Assembly (NCBI RefSeq): GCF_020511155.1
Contig: NZ_CP041216.1
Location: 2,790,001-2,854,000 of the forward strand
DNA from: Shewanella glacialimarina
GTDB lineage: Bacteria; Pseudomonadota; Gammaproteobacteria; Enterobacterales; Shewanellaceae
Direction of reading: 5' to 3'
DNA length: 64,000 nt
Of the stretch, positions 28,987 to 37,091 are shown in pieces. The translations under genes and the position numbers were made by a program. The notes beneath the pieces were generated by a model, which saw only the letters and a program-made list of their open reading frames with translations, ran no database searches and was not told the DNA's origin. Positions within the stretch are counted from its first letter, which is position 1; each line of letters begins with the position of its first letter.

Positions 28987-29018
28987 GGTTGGGGCTGTTT
29001 AAGGTTGAGGCTGTTTAA
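28987..29018. repeat. Two 16-bp tandem repeats
   Basis: GGTTGGGGCTGTTTAA and GGTTGAGGCTGTTTAA stand head to tail, differing at one base. They lie between the alkylsulfatase promoter side and the RAYT remnant, in the otherwise empty 28741-29058 stretch. Confidence 0.8.
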
Positions 29019-29058
29019 TGATGTAAAGAGCTCAATTTAATATTGGGTGTCAATGATT

Positions 29059-29162
29059 AATAAGGCGAGTTTGCTAGGTCTGGCTATCTTCAATTACCAT
29101 TTAGGACAGGTGAATAAAGCGTAGTATACTGTTTAATATTTAGCCAAAATCGTGGGTAGCCA
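29059..29162 (-). pseudogene. Remnant of a RAYT transposase 5' end and leader
   Basis: This stretch matches the 5' flank of the transposase gene at 30155-31132: shared words include ATAAGGCG, ACCATTTAGGA, AATAAAGCGTAGT and GTTTAATATTTAGCCAA, followed by a degenerate GTGGGTAGCCA for CTTGGGTGGCCA. On the minus strand only the leader and the first codons remain; the start ATG GCC AGA CC is now ATA GCC AGA CC. The rest of that copy has been lost, its place being taken by the DUF6151 gene upstream. Confidence 0.8.
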
Positions 29163-29182
29163 AATTGATGGTTGCTAGCTGA

Positions 29183-29773
29183 TTAGTCGATTTCACCCTT
29201 TGATAAAACTTTAACCTTTGCTACCGTTTCGTTTCCATTGAAAAAGGGGGATGGACTACTGCTTTTCCTAAATAGACCCTTTAGCATAAAACCTATTATT
29301 TTAGGCATGAAGGACATAGGGAACTTAGAGTAAGCATCCTTAGGCATTTCTCCTATTGAGTGTTTACCAAATGCCTTCATGGTAACAGGCCCTAATATTT
29401 CTAACTTTTCTTGCTCGCTTGCAAATTTCATTAGTTTTACTGACACACCTATAAATGGGATCTTTGCTGAACTCATTGTGTTAGCTATTGGCATATTGCA
29501 ACATCTTGTATGCCAACGATATATACCTTTGTCTTTCAATTGTACGCCACCGATCTTGTCTTGCCCTTCAGTAATTTTCATAAACTCCGGATAAGTCTGG
29601 AAAAGTTCAGACCCGCCATGCTCATCCAAAATATTGTCACTATTCTTTAAATAAGAGGCGAACTGTTGGCAATCGCAACACAGGCAATGTACGTGAAAAA
29701 ATGATCCAGGAACCACCCTAATATTGCCTTTCACTGTTCCACATAAACATTCTAGTTCAACTATTTTTGACAT
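29183..29773 (-). CDS. DUF6151 (GFA-like zinc-binding) protein
   Basis: A 196-residue protein with cysteine motifs CLCGTVKG, HCLCCDCQQFA and RWHTRCC, resembling the zinc-binding fold of glutathione-dependent formaldehyde-activating enzymes and the DUF6151 family. No glutathione-linked dehydrogenase is adjacent, so a formaldehyde role is not supported. A C-terminal hydrophobic stretch (MSFMPKIIGFMLKGLF) may touch membrane. It is an isolated gene between two RAYT-derived sequences. Confidence 0.68.
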   Translation of the reverse strand: MSKIVELECLCGTVKGNIRVVPGSFFHVHCLCCDCQQFASYLKNSDNILDEHGGSELFQTYPEFMKITEGQDKIGGVQLKDKGIYRWHTRCCNMPIANTMSSAKIPFIGVSVKLMKFASEQEKLEILGPVTMKAFGKHSIGEMPKDAYSKFPMSFMPKIIGFMLKGLFRKSSSPSPFFNGNETVAKVKVLSKGEID

Positions 29774-30154
29774 GTCATTTCCTCGTGATAAACGCCAGTA
29801 TAAGTAGGAGTAACACTAGCACCTAACGAAACTGTACAATAACTTCAACAGCAAAAACTAACTAAAAAACGAGCCCCTCAAATTAACTTTAAGCGCCTTT
29901 GAGACGCTAGGCAATGCATTTTAACCCCATAAAAGAAAAACATAGCCACCCATTTTTAATAAAATAACTTAACTCGTTTTGATTCCTTTTACGACAGTTC
30001 TTTTCTAGATACTCAATCCAATTATTTAAATCGATATAGCTGAAAGTTAGCGCTGCATTAGTCATTGATTAGTCATCTAGAAAATTTAACACAGCAGAAA
30101 TACTTGATATCAATCAAGTATGAATTGGAAATTTATTTGGAGGAAAGTTAACGG
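29774..30154. other. Intergenic region with no gene seen
   Basis: About 380 bp, AT-rich. It contains the upstream region of the DUF6151 gene and the downstream flank of the transposase. I saw no terminal inverted repeat and no coding frame. Confidence 0.5.
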
Positions 30155-31132
30155 TTAAGCGCACAACCAGCGCTGACAGTTGGCTGCGCCTTGTCGTCGT
30201 TTTCGGTCTAAATGTTCACAATAGTCAGTTAATGCAGGTAAAGCCCCTACTGCACCTTTGAATAATGCGCCAAATTCGGTAGTAATTTTCAACCAGTTTT
30301 CAGCAGGAATATTTAGTCTATTGAGAATATTCTGGCTACTTTCGCTAATGGCACCGCGTTTATCCTGTCGAATTATCCTGCCGGTATCTTCAACCAGAAC
30401 AATGTAGTCTTTTACACTGAACATTAACCCATTAGGCATGTTCAAACGCTCATTACCCACAAAAGGCAATAATTCTGTTGGTTGCTCACCTTTTATCGCT
30501 GAATTTATTCGACGCTGAATACTGGTGTAGTCTGAGGTTTCAGGGGTAGCAGCCATTTTGGCGCGAATAGGATTCAAATCGACATAGGCCATACAGGCTA
30601 ATACTGCGGCTTCATCTAATAATGCTTGAGACTTGAACCTACCTTCCCAGAAGCGACCTGTGCATTTATCTTCTTTATTGGCCATTCTGGCTATTGGCTC
30701 ACTAAGCGAGCGCATAAACCAGCTGATATCGATTAAGCGTTGTCGATATTGGGTGATACTGTCATTAACCGTCTTTAATTCAAATTCATTCAGGTCTTCA
30801 CCTTTTACAAACTTATGTGTCAGTAAGGTACCTTTAAAGCCCTTATGCCACTGCATCAGTACCTCTTTATCTGACCAGTTTTTTGCTTTATCTGCATCCA
30901 CTTTAACCACTACATGCAAGTGATTGCTCATGACGACATAGGCACAAATATCAATGGCGAAAATTATCGCTAATTCAAGAATACGAGCATCAACCCACTC
31001 TCGTCGATGTTCAAAGTTTTCGCCTGTTGAGTTATCAAAACCGCACAGAAAAGCTTTACGCACCACACGCGAACAGCAGTGATAATAAGGCGTATCTTCT
31101 AAGCTAACAATAGTTTGTCTTGGTCTGGCCAT
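30155..31132 (-). CDS. RAYT-type (REP-associated tyrosine) Y1 transposase
   Basis: A transposase of about 325 residues of the IS200/IS605-like Y1 superfamily. It shows the HUH metal motif in VVMSNHLHVVVKVD, the CTGRFWEGRFKSQALLDE block and AYVDLNPIRAKMA, all diagnostic of RAYTs. The opening ARPRQTIVSLEDTPYYHCCSRVVRKAFLCG is typical of the Shewanella/Vibrio group. The frame runs to a TTG at 31138, but ATG at 31132 is the likelier start. It is complete and probably functional. It sits next to a 24-bp tandem repeat and the bio duplication junction. Confidence 0.9.
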   Translation of the reverse strand: MARPRQTIVSLEDTPYYHCCSRVVRKAFLCGFDNSTGENFEHRREWVDARILELAIIFAIDICAYVVMSNHLHVVVKVDADKAKNWSDKEVLMQWHKGFKGTLLTHKFVKGEDLNEFELKTVNDSITQYRQRLIDISWFMRSLSEPIARMANKEDKCTGRFWEGRFKSQALLDEAAVLACMAYVDLNPIRAKMAATPETSDYTSIQRRINSAIKGEQPTELLPFVGNERLNMPNGLMFSVKDYIVLVEDTGRIIRQDKRGAISESSQNILNRLNIPAENWLKITTEFGALFKGAVGALPALTDYCEHLDRKRRQGAANCQRWLCA

Positions 31133-31190
31133 CTTCAAATACCATTTAGGAAGGGTAAATAAAGCGTAGTTGAGTGTTTAATATTTAGCC

Positions 31191-31238
31191 AATAATCTTG
31201 GGTGGCCATGTTTTAATAATCTTGGGTGGCCATGTTTT
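31191..31238. repeat. Perfect 24-bp tandem duplication next to the RAYT gene
   Basis: Two identical 24-bp units (31191-31214 and 31215-31238), each containing TCTTGGGTGGCCATG with the palindrome TGGCCA, end one base before the start of the right bio repeat. The decayed RAYT remnant at 29059-29162 has one degenerate half of the unit. It resembles the recognition repeats found beside RAYT genes. Confidence 0.85.
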
Positions 31239-31239
31239 A

Positions 31240-31371
31240 CTGTACTTCGTTAGGATCAAAACTTTCACGATGAATACTGTGGGCTTTAAACAGCAAATCA
31301 TTCATTGGCAATGCAAATAACGCTTCAATTTCAGTTTTTTGCCAATCATTGCGAACTTCAGCTAACGACAT
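31240..31371 (-). pseudogene. bioB: Truncated bioB (first 44 codons)
   Basis: The minus strand reads the start of BioB with only a few changes from the complete gene, then ends abruptly after 44 codons at the junction with the RAYT tandem repeat. The Fe-S motif is absent, so it cannot be functional. Its promoter and ribosome region are kept and would drive transcription toward the transposase gene. Confidence 0.92.
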
Positions 31372-31398
31372 GGATCATTCCTTTATTTTGATTTTATG

Positions 31399-31432
31399 TT
31401 GGCTAGGATACCTGTAGCCCGTAAACTGTCAA
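31399..31432. promoter_or_regulatory. Second copy of the face-to-face bio promoters
   Basis: The promoter boxes at 22986-23019 recur here unchanged. One direction serves the second bioA; the other now points through truncated bioB to the transposase gene, which therefore may come under biotin control. Confidence 0.6.
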
Positions 31433-31469
31433 CGCAGCGCCTACCACCAACTTTACTAATGGTTACTTT

Positions 31470-32867
31470 ATGAGCAACTCGAGCGTATCACAACAACCAA
31501 AAACCGAATCAAGCATTGATTACGCATTTGACCGCCAGCATATTTGGCATCCTTATACGTCAATGACTCAAGCTATGCCTGTTCATGGCGTGGTGTCTGC
31601 GCAAGATTGCGAACTCGTGCTGGATAATGGCCGTAAGTTAATTGACGGCACCAGCTCATGGTGGGCATGTGTTCACGGCTATGGTCACCCGCATATTTTG
31701 GCGGCGATGCAACAGCAGCTTCATCAATTAAGTCATGTGATGTTTGGCGGTATAACCCATCAACCGGCTATCGACACCAGTAAACTTTTAGTCGAGATGA
31801 CTTGCAGTAAATTAACCAAGGTATTTCTGGCTGATTCAGGCTCTATTGCAGTTGAAGTGGCATTAAAAATGGCACTGCAATACTGGCAAGGACGTAATCA
31901 GCCTAACAAGCAGAAAATAATGACCGTAAAACGTGGCTATCATGGCGATACCTTTGCCGCCATGAGCGTATGTGACCCTGAAGGCGGTATGCATACTATG
32001 TTTGGTGACAATGTCACCCAACAGATCTTTATTGCTGCCCCGCAAACCCCGTTTGGCTTCAGTGCAGCATTAGACCCTCAATTACCATTAAATGATCAAG
32101 ACTTAGCCATTGAAGATGAAACCGCATTAATCACGGCTTTTGAAACCCACCATCAAGATGTGGCCGCGGTTATCATCGAGCCCATTATGCAGGGCGCTGG
32201 CGGAATGCGCTTTTATTCTCCGGCATATTTAACCCGATTACGTCAGCTATGTGATCAATTTAATGTCTTACTGATATTAGATGAAATCGCCACAGGCTTT
32301 GGTCGTACAGGTAAATTATTTGCCTATCAACATGCCAATATTGAGCCCGATTTACTGTGCTTGGGTAAAGCGCTAACCGGTGGTTACATCAGCCTTGCTG
32401 CGACTATGTGCAGTGATGAAGTAGCCAAAGGGATTAGTGACTCGCCCGCGGGGGTATTTATGCATGGGCCGACGTTTATGGCCAACCCCCTCGCCTGCGC
32501 CGCAGCAACAGCTAGCTTACAATTAATTAATCAACAGCAATGGCCAGCGCAAATCAATATGATTGAACAACAAATGATTACTGAGCTTGCAGATGCAATT
32601 GAATTTGAGCAGGTAAAAGATGTACGCGTATTAGGTGGCGTAGGGGTGGTTGAAATGCATCACCCAGTCAATACCGCACAATTACAGCAGGCTTTTATCG
32701 CGCAAGGGGTTTGGGTTAGACCTTTCAGCAATTTAATTTATATTATGCCGCCCTACACCATTAGCTCAGCGCAATTAAGCCAATTGACCCAAGCAATGAA
32801 AGTAGTCGCCGCGAGTATCACAGAACCGCAAATACATGAAGATGCAGAGTTTATTAGTCATGGGTAA
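31470..32867 (+). CDS. bioA: Adenosylmethionine-8-amino-7-oxononanoate aminotransferase (right copy)
   Basis: A complete 465-residue BioA, about 95% identical to the left copy (21 differences by my alignment). PLP lysine (CLGKALTGGYISLA), DGTSSWWACVHGYGHP and ILDEIATGFGRTG are all intact. The differences cluster at the two ends; the centre is nearly identical in DNA, which suggests gene conversion or recombination between copies. Its neighbour downstream is the intact small membrane-protein gene, and upstream is a bioB stub instead of bioBFCD. Confidence 0.94.
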   Translation: MSNSSVSQQPKTESSIDYAFDRQHIWHPYTSMTQAMPVHGVVSAQDCELVLDNGRKLIDGTSSWWACVHGYGHPHILAAMQQQLHQLSHVMFGGITHQPAIDTSKLLVEMTCSKLTKVFLADSGSIAVEVALKMALQYWQGRNQPNKQKIMTVKRGYHGDTFAAMSVCDPEGGMHTMFGDNVTQQIFIAAPQTPFGFSAALDPQLPLNDQDLAIEDETALITAFETHHQDVAAVIIEPIMQGAGGMRFYSPAYLTRLRQLCDQFNVLLILDEIATGFGRTGKLFAYQHANIEPDLLCLGKALTGGYISLAATMCSDEVAKGISDSPAGVFMHGPTFMANPLACAAATASLQLINQQQWPAQINMIEQQMITELADAIEFEQVKDVRVLGGVGVVEMHHPVNTAQLQQAFIAQGVWVRPFSNLIYIMPPYTISSAQLSQLTQAMKVVAASITEPQIHEDAEFISHG

Positions 32868-32948
32868 TCATGGTAGTCCATTTTCACACACTGCTTGCCA
32901 CACTCTAATCAATGATGCTACAAACATTTAAATCTAAGGTTTATTTAT

Positions 32949-33197
32949 ATGCTTATTGTACAAAGCGCTTTATTGCTCTTTTTGCCTATCGTTTCTTTGA
33001 TAGCGCTAATGGTTTTGATATGGAGTTTAGTGAAAAAACGCCGCCCTCTTTTCTTTAAAACGTCGGTATTTTTTGTTATCAGCTTAATTCTACAAGTACT
33101 GTTTAGCCAAACTGAATTTTGGCAAATTGATCGCTGCCTTGATAATGGTGGCAGCTACAATTACCCGTTAGCCAGATGCGAGTTCACGCCGGCATGA
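32949..33197 (+). CDS. Small membrane protein (intact copy)
   Basis: An 82-residue protein with two hydrophobic segments (LIVQSALLLFLPIVSLIALMVLIWSLV and TSVFFVISLILQVLF) separated by KKRRP, then a short tail with two cysteines (RCLDNGG...LARCEF) probably outside the cytoplasm. I do not recognise the family. A frameshifted copy follows the left bioA, so this gene naturally belongs behind bioA. Confidence 0.7.
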   Translation: MLIVQSALLLFLPIVSLIALMVLIWSLVKKRRPLFFKTSVFFVISLILQVLFSQTEFWQIDRCLDNGGSYNYPLARCEFTPA

Positions 33198-33332
33198 TTG
33201 TCATAATGTCTGACATAGTAATGTTTGATCATTTTCAAACTCTCTTTTAGACAGATGTGTTAGCAAAGCCAACTTGAAAATGGACAAAAGGGCTTAGAAG
33301 GTGTCTTTTTGTAAAGGTTGACTTTGACCCCA

Positions 33333-33488
33333 CTACATTTCTCGCTGGCTCGTCTGCACCCGAATTATTATCTCTTCGATTTAGCTTCATTGATGACAGT
33401 ATCTGGAAAACCAAAGAAAGTGGCTATTATTGTCTGCATTAGAAAGATGCTTGGGATCTTAACTTAGATGTTAAGAGATGCTGTTTTA
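33333..33488 (+). pseudogene. Remnant of an IS110-family transposase C-terminus
   Basis: One frame reads ...SGKPKKVAIIVCIRKMLGILT, stop, MLRDAVLW. This matches the conserved C-terminal end of IS110/IS116/IS902 transposases (GKPKKVA..ACMRKLLTILN.M..). An in-frame TAG interrupts it and the rest of the element is missing. The rest of the 33198-33537 gap shows no gene. Confidence 0.7.
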
Positions 33489-33537
33489 TGGGAAGCGCCA
33501 AAAGCATAGAATTAACTATTGACGCCATAGTCTCTTG

Positions 33538-33975
33538 TTAGCTGTAATTTACCACCAACCACCGATTTAAATAATAAAATACGATACTATGAATTAAACC
33601 AGACACCCCAAACAATAACGTAAATGGTAGCGATATTGTAAATATATACTCTACTACTTGAGTAAAACTTGCCCCCATTAATGGATCCCCAGCCGCAAGA
33701 ACCTGAGTTGAAATACTCCAAGTCCAAAAAACAACACCAGAGATTACACCCCACTTAAAACCATCTATGGCATATAACTTTAAAGTTGCAGATCCTTTAA
33801 TTAGTTGGGGAGCTAACGATGTGCTACGCCAAGAAACTAAAGCTGAAGTAGGAATTAAGATAAACAAAAATATTGGAATAACACCAAACCAATTAGTAGC
33901 TAAAATTAACCCTACAATTGACCAAACAGAAAGAGTTAATAATCCATTGATTAATCCCAAACTTCTAGGTTGCAC
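33538..33975 (-). CDS. Hypothetical four-span membrane protein
   Basis: A 145-residue protein with about four hydrophobic segments (residues ~8-27, 29-47, 73-93, 109-135) and few charged residues. I do not recognise the family. It stands alone on the minus strand between the IS110 remnant and the LexA box. Confidence 0.55.
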   Translation of the reverse strand: MQPRSLGLINGLLTLSVWSIVGLILATNWFGVIPIFLFILIPTSALVSWRSTSLAPQLIKGSATLKLYAIDGFKWGVISGVVFWTWSISTQVLAAGDPLMGASFTQVVEYIFTISLPFTLLFGVSGLIHSIVFYYLNRWLVVNYS

Positions 33976-34240
33976 ACAATCTCCGATTACAGCTAACAGC
34001 TTATTGAACGGTTCGACCGATAAAGCCGCCCGTTTAAGTTATTGATTAATATCATGCTACATTTCCTATGTCTTTGAAGTAAAGCAATTTAATGACTGAT
34101 ACACTCAAATATAAAACTAAAATTGCGCGTTAAAAGTGTCGACGCCAAATGTAAAAAAATAAACCAAGCAAGATCAATATATTAGAGCAGCCCTATTTTT
34201 CTCGACATAGTCCTTTAGACTGCTTTTTGTTCACTTATTA

Positions 34241-34283
34241 TTGGTATTCCGTCAAAAACCATTATAACTGTATATAAATACAG
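34241..34283 (+). promoter_or_regulatory. Sigma-70-like promoter overlapped by a LexA (SOS) box
   Basis: The SOS box at 34268-34283 reads CTGTATATAAATACAG, a full CTGT-N8-ACAG match with an AT-rich centre; the flanks (AA before, CA after) also fit. A promoter TTGGTA (34241-34246), 16 bp, TATAAC (34263-34268) abuts it, so bound LexA would block it. A Shine-Dalgarno-like AAGGGGG follows at about 34298, but the next ATG (34310) opens a frame of only seven codons. No gene is evident between here and the convergent methyltransferase gene. Confidence 0.75.
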
Positions 34284-34369
34284 CACAGGTAACATAAAGG
34301 GGGAATGTGATGGCGGGAACAGGAAATTTATAAGCCATTAGACAACAAATGAGGATGAGACCTAATGAG

Positions 34370-34399
34370 TCTTTAACTCTGATTAATCTTTAACTCTGA
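34370..34399. repeat. 13-bp direct repeat
   Basis: TCTTTAACTCTGA occurs at 34370-34382 and 34387-34399 (period 17), about 90 bp past the LexA box and just before the end of the methyltransferase gene. It is part of the gene-free 33976-34432 gap. Confidence 0.75.
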
Positions 34400-34432
34400 C
34401 ACCCACCATTATTTCCGAACTACAATACCAAA

Positions 34433-35083
34433 TTAGCGCACAAATTTAAGAATATGGCCTTTGAATGGATTAACAAGGTATTCGGTGTGTAGCGGCTTTA
34501 GATGAACCGACGTAAAGCCAAATTCAATCATTTTATTGGTGAGCTTGTTTTTATTTCCCCGACCTGGGTCAACCAAAATCATTTCACAATGGGGCTTAGC
34601 GTGCTCGTTAATAAAGTTAGCTAATAGCTCGACGTGTTCATCTTCGTACAATAAATCACTGCCAATAATCATATCAAACAAACCTAAACTGTCGTCATGG
34701 CTTGCCCAATCAGTTTGTTGATAGGCAATGGGTTTATCTTGATTTAACACAGTGTTTCGAAGTAAAAACTTACCGACTTCTGGGTGATAATCTGTGGCGG
34801 TGATATCAGCATGTTTTTTATTAAGCATTAAACTGGTTAAAGCCATACCACAGCCGATTTCAAGTATTCGTTTAACACCCGTATCGTAATCAGAAATATA
34901 ATGCGCTAGTACTAAGCTTGAAGGCCAAAGAATGCCAAATATTGGCCATGTGGCGGATGAAATACCGAGTTTTTCAGCAATGCCTGCAGGATCGTTAAAT
35001 TCTTGATTATCGCGAAGCGTACACAGATGAATATCGGTCTTACCAAACTCAACGGTTTGGTAACGTAAGCGTAGATTTGTCAT
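34433..35083 (-). CDS. Class I SAM-dependent methyltransferase (METTL/Methyltransf_16 type)
   Basis: A 216-residue methyltransferase. The SAM loop is ILEIGCGMALTSLML, followed by ITATDYHPEV (acidic residue for ribose), DMIIGSDLLYEDEHVE and MILVDPGRGNKNK. This layout matches protein lysine-type family 16 methyltransferases; the substrate is unknown. It stands alone on the minus strand. Confidence 0.8.
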   Translation of the reverse strand: MTNLRLRYQTVEFGKTDIHLCTLRDNQEFNDPAGIAEKLGISSATWPIFGILWPSSLVLAHYISDYDTGVKRILEIGCGMALTSLMLNKKHADITATDYHPEVGKFLLRNTVLNQDKPIAYQQTDWASHDDSLGLFDMIIGSDLLYEDEHVELLANFINEHAKPHCEMILVDPGRGNKNKLTNKMIEFGFTSVHLKPLHTEYLVNPFKGHILKFVR

Positions 35084-35540
35084 TTGGCGGCCTAATAATT
35101 GGCGCTCAGCCAGGTATCTTTGATAAATGACAAAACGGGATGAACGTTCAAAGTATAGTAAATCAGCAGAAAGGCAATGTATTTAAATTATAGTACCGAG
35201 AAAAAAATAATTTATTATCAATATTTTAGCCATAAAAACCCTATTGATTCGGCTACTTAACAGATACAAAAAACACAACAATATCAGTGTTTGACCAAGG
35301 TTATACCGAACTTACTGCGTGCTACATTTAGCTCATATTGGCAGCAAACCATAAAAGCGTACTTATAATCGATTAATTGTCAGGTTTTTAACGCCCAAAT
35401 AAGCTATGATCCCCGCCACGACTTTGCGACTTAACTGGCTGCTTGCTAGCACTTAATTATCGATGGCCTTGAATGCTATTCTGCCTTGATAATCGCACTG
35501 TGCACCACTTTCTCTTTTACATTTTAAATTAGGCAATACC
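35084..35540. other. Divergent intergenic region with no gene seen
   Basis: About 457 bp between the methyltransferase gene and rlmI, which are divergent. It should contain both promoters, but I cannot name boxes with confidence. No coding frame or RNA gene was seen. Confidence 0.5.
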
Positions 35541-36734
35541 ATGGCTATCAGAATTAAACTTAAACCCGGCCGCGAACGTTCATTAGAGCGACGCCATCCT
35601 TGGATATTTTCCAACGGTATTCACAACGTTAATGGCGGCAAGCCACAGGCGGGAGATACGGTTGATGTGGTCGGCCATGATGGTCGTTGGCTAGCACGTG
35701 GTGCCTGGTCACCTGAATCACAAATTCAAGTACGCATATGGACCTTTGATAAAGAAGAAACTATTGATAGCGATTTTTTTGCTAGACGTATTAAAAGAGC
35801 CCAAGCTGGACGTGATGAACTGATACGTGAGCAAGGTTTAACCGGTTATCGTTTAATTGCTGCAGAATCTGACGGTTTACCCGGTATTACCATTGACCGT
35901 TATGCCAATGTGCTTGTCTGCCAATTACTGAGCACAGGTGCTGAAAAATGGCGTGACACAATCGTCGAGCAATTAGCGATTCAATATCCAGATTGTGCCA
36001 TTTATGAACGCTCTGATGTCGACTCAAGAAAAAAAGAAGGCCTATTGCCAGTCACTGGATTACTGCACGGTGAACTGCCACCTATGCCGGTTATCATTGA
36101 AGAAAATGGGATTAAAATTGCCGTTGATGTCGTCAAAGGCCACAAAACAGGATTTTATCTGGATCAGCGAGACAACCGCGCCATGGCTGCGCGCTTTGTT
36201 AAAGGCAAGTCAGTGCTTAACTGTTTTTGCTATACGGGCACTTTCGGCTTATACGCCGCTAAAGCGGGTGCGGCGAGTATTGAAAACGTTGATGTATCAT
36301 CCCTGGCACTGCAAACTGCCCGCGACAATATGGCCATCAATGCGCTAAATGATGACCATATCATTTATAATGAAGCTGATGTGTTTAAGTTACTGCGCCA
36401 GTACCGCGATGAAGGTAAAACCTTTGATGTCATCGTGCTTGACCCACCTAAGTTTGCCGATAACAAATCGCAACTCGATGGTGCATGTCGCGGTTATAAA
36501 GACATTAATATGATTGCAATGCAGCTGTTAAACCCTGGAGGCATGTTACTGACTTTTTCTTGTTCAGGTTTGATGCAGTCTGACTTATTCCAAAAAGTGG
36601 TTGCTGATGCGGCACTTGATGCCAAACGTGAAGTGCAATTTGTTGAACGTATGCACCAAGCTAGCGACCACCCAATAAGCAGTGCTTTTCCTGAAGGTTA
36701 TTACCTTAAGGGTTTAGTTGCCAGAGTGTGGTAA
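35541..36734 (+). CDS. rlmI: 23S rRNA m5C1962 methyltransferase RlmI
   Basis: A 397-residue enzyme with an N-terminal PUA domain ([24 protein letters not shown]) and a Rossmann methyltransferase domain ([40 protein letters not shown], the last holding the presumed catalytic Cys). [16 protein letters not shown] is the typical ending of RlmI. It ends before a terminator and is separate from the pfa cluster. Confidence 0.93.
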   Translation: MAIRIKLKPGRERSLERRHPWIFSNGIHNVNGGKPQAGDTVDVVGHDGRWLARGAWSPESQIQVRIWTFDKEETIDSDFFARRIKRAQAGRDELIREQGLTGYRLIAAESDGLPGITIDRYANVLVCQLLSTGAEKWRDTIVEQLAIQYPDCAIYERSDVDSRKKEGLLPVTGLLHGELPPMPVIIEENGIKIAVDVVKGHKTGFYLDQRDNRAMAARFVKGKSVLNCFCYTGTFGLYAAKAGAASIENVDVSSLALQTARDNMAINALNDDHIIYNEADVFKLLRQYRDEGKTFDVIVLDPPKFADNKSQLDGACRGYKDINMIAMQLLNPGGMLLTFSCSGLMQSDLFQKVVADAALDAKREVQFVERMHQASDHPISSAFPEGYYLKGLVARVW

Positions 36735-36764
36735 ATAATCACGTTAATGAGTAACAACTCATCC

Positions 36765-36793
36765 AAGGGGAGCATGAATTGCTCCCTTTTTTA
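36765..36793 (+). terminator. rlmI terminator
   Basis: AAGGGGAGC and GCTCCCTTTTTT form a stem with a 7-base loop and one extra G, followed by Ts. It separates rlmI from the pfa cluster. Confidence 0.85.
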
Positions 36794-37091
36794 TTGGTTA
36801 TCTGCTCTGGGCACTCACTACTAATCATGCTGATTAATCCACTTACTCAGGTTGACCCATTCTAATGAGTCCTAACCACTCAATCCCTGTTAAATACAAT
36901 CAATACTTCCTGATACTCATTTTGTAAATATAGCTTTTCGTTAACCAACACACGTTTTTAGTCTCGGGTGATTGTATCGGAGTGAAACCTCAGGTAATCT
37001 GCGTCTTCTTATTATATATAAGTGGATTTAGGCACAGTCAACGCACGAACGACAGGCCAGTCCCAACAGATTATTCGGATATGCTGTCTCG
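36794..37091 (+). promoter_or_regulatory. Upstream region of pfaR
   Basis: About 300 bp between the rlmI terminator and pfaR, with no gene. It must contain the cluster promoter. An AT-rich stretch near 37009-37024 (TTATTATATATAAG) may provide a -10, but I cannot assign a -35. Confidence 0.4.

Larger units (their letters stand above)
31240..33197. repeat. Right copy of the ~1.96 kb bio direct repeat
   Basis: It holds the first 132 bp of bioB, the divergent bio promoters, a complete bioA and an intact small membrane-protein gene, all in the same orientation as 22827-24789. The left edge is sharp: bioB homology stops at 31240, next to the RAYT tandem repeat. Confidence 0.93.

Noticed and set aside
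29183-29773. A formaldehyde-detoxification gene
   Set aside because: The cysteine pattern is GFA-like, but there is no partner dehydrogenase and the family (DUF6151) is uncharacterised.
22827-33197. The duplicated bioA as an assembly artefact
   Set aside because: The copies differ at many positions and have different flanks on both sides, so they are two real loci.
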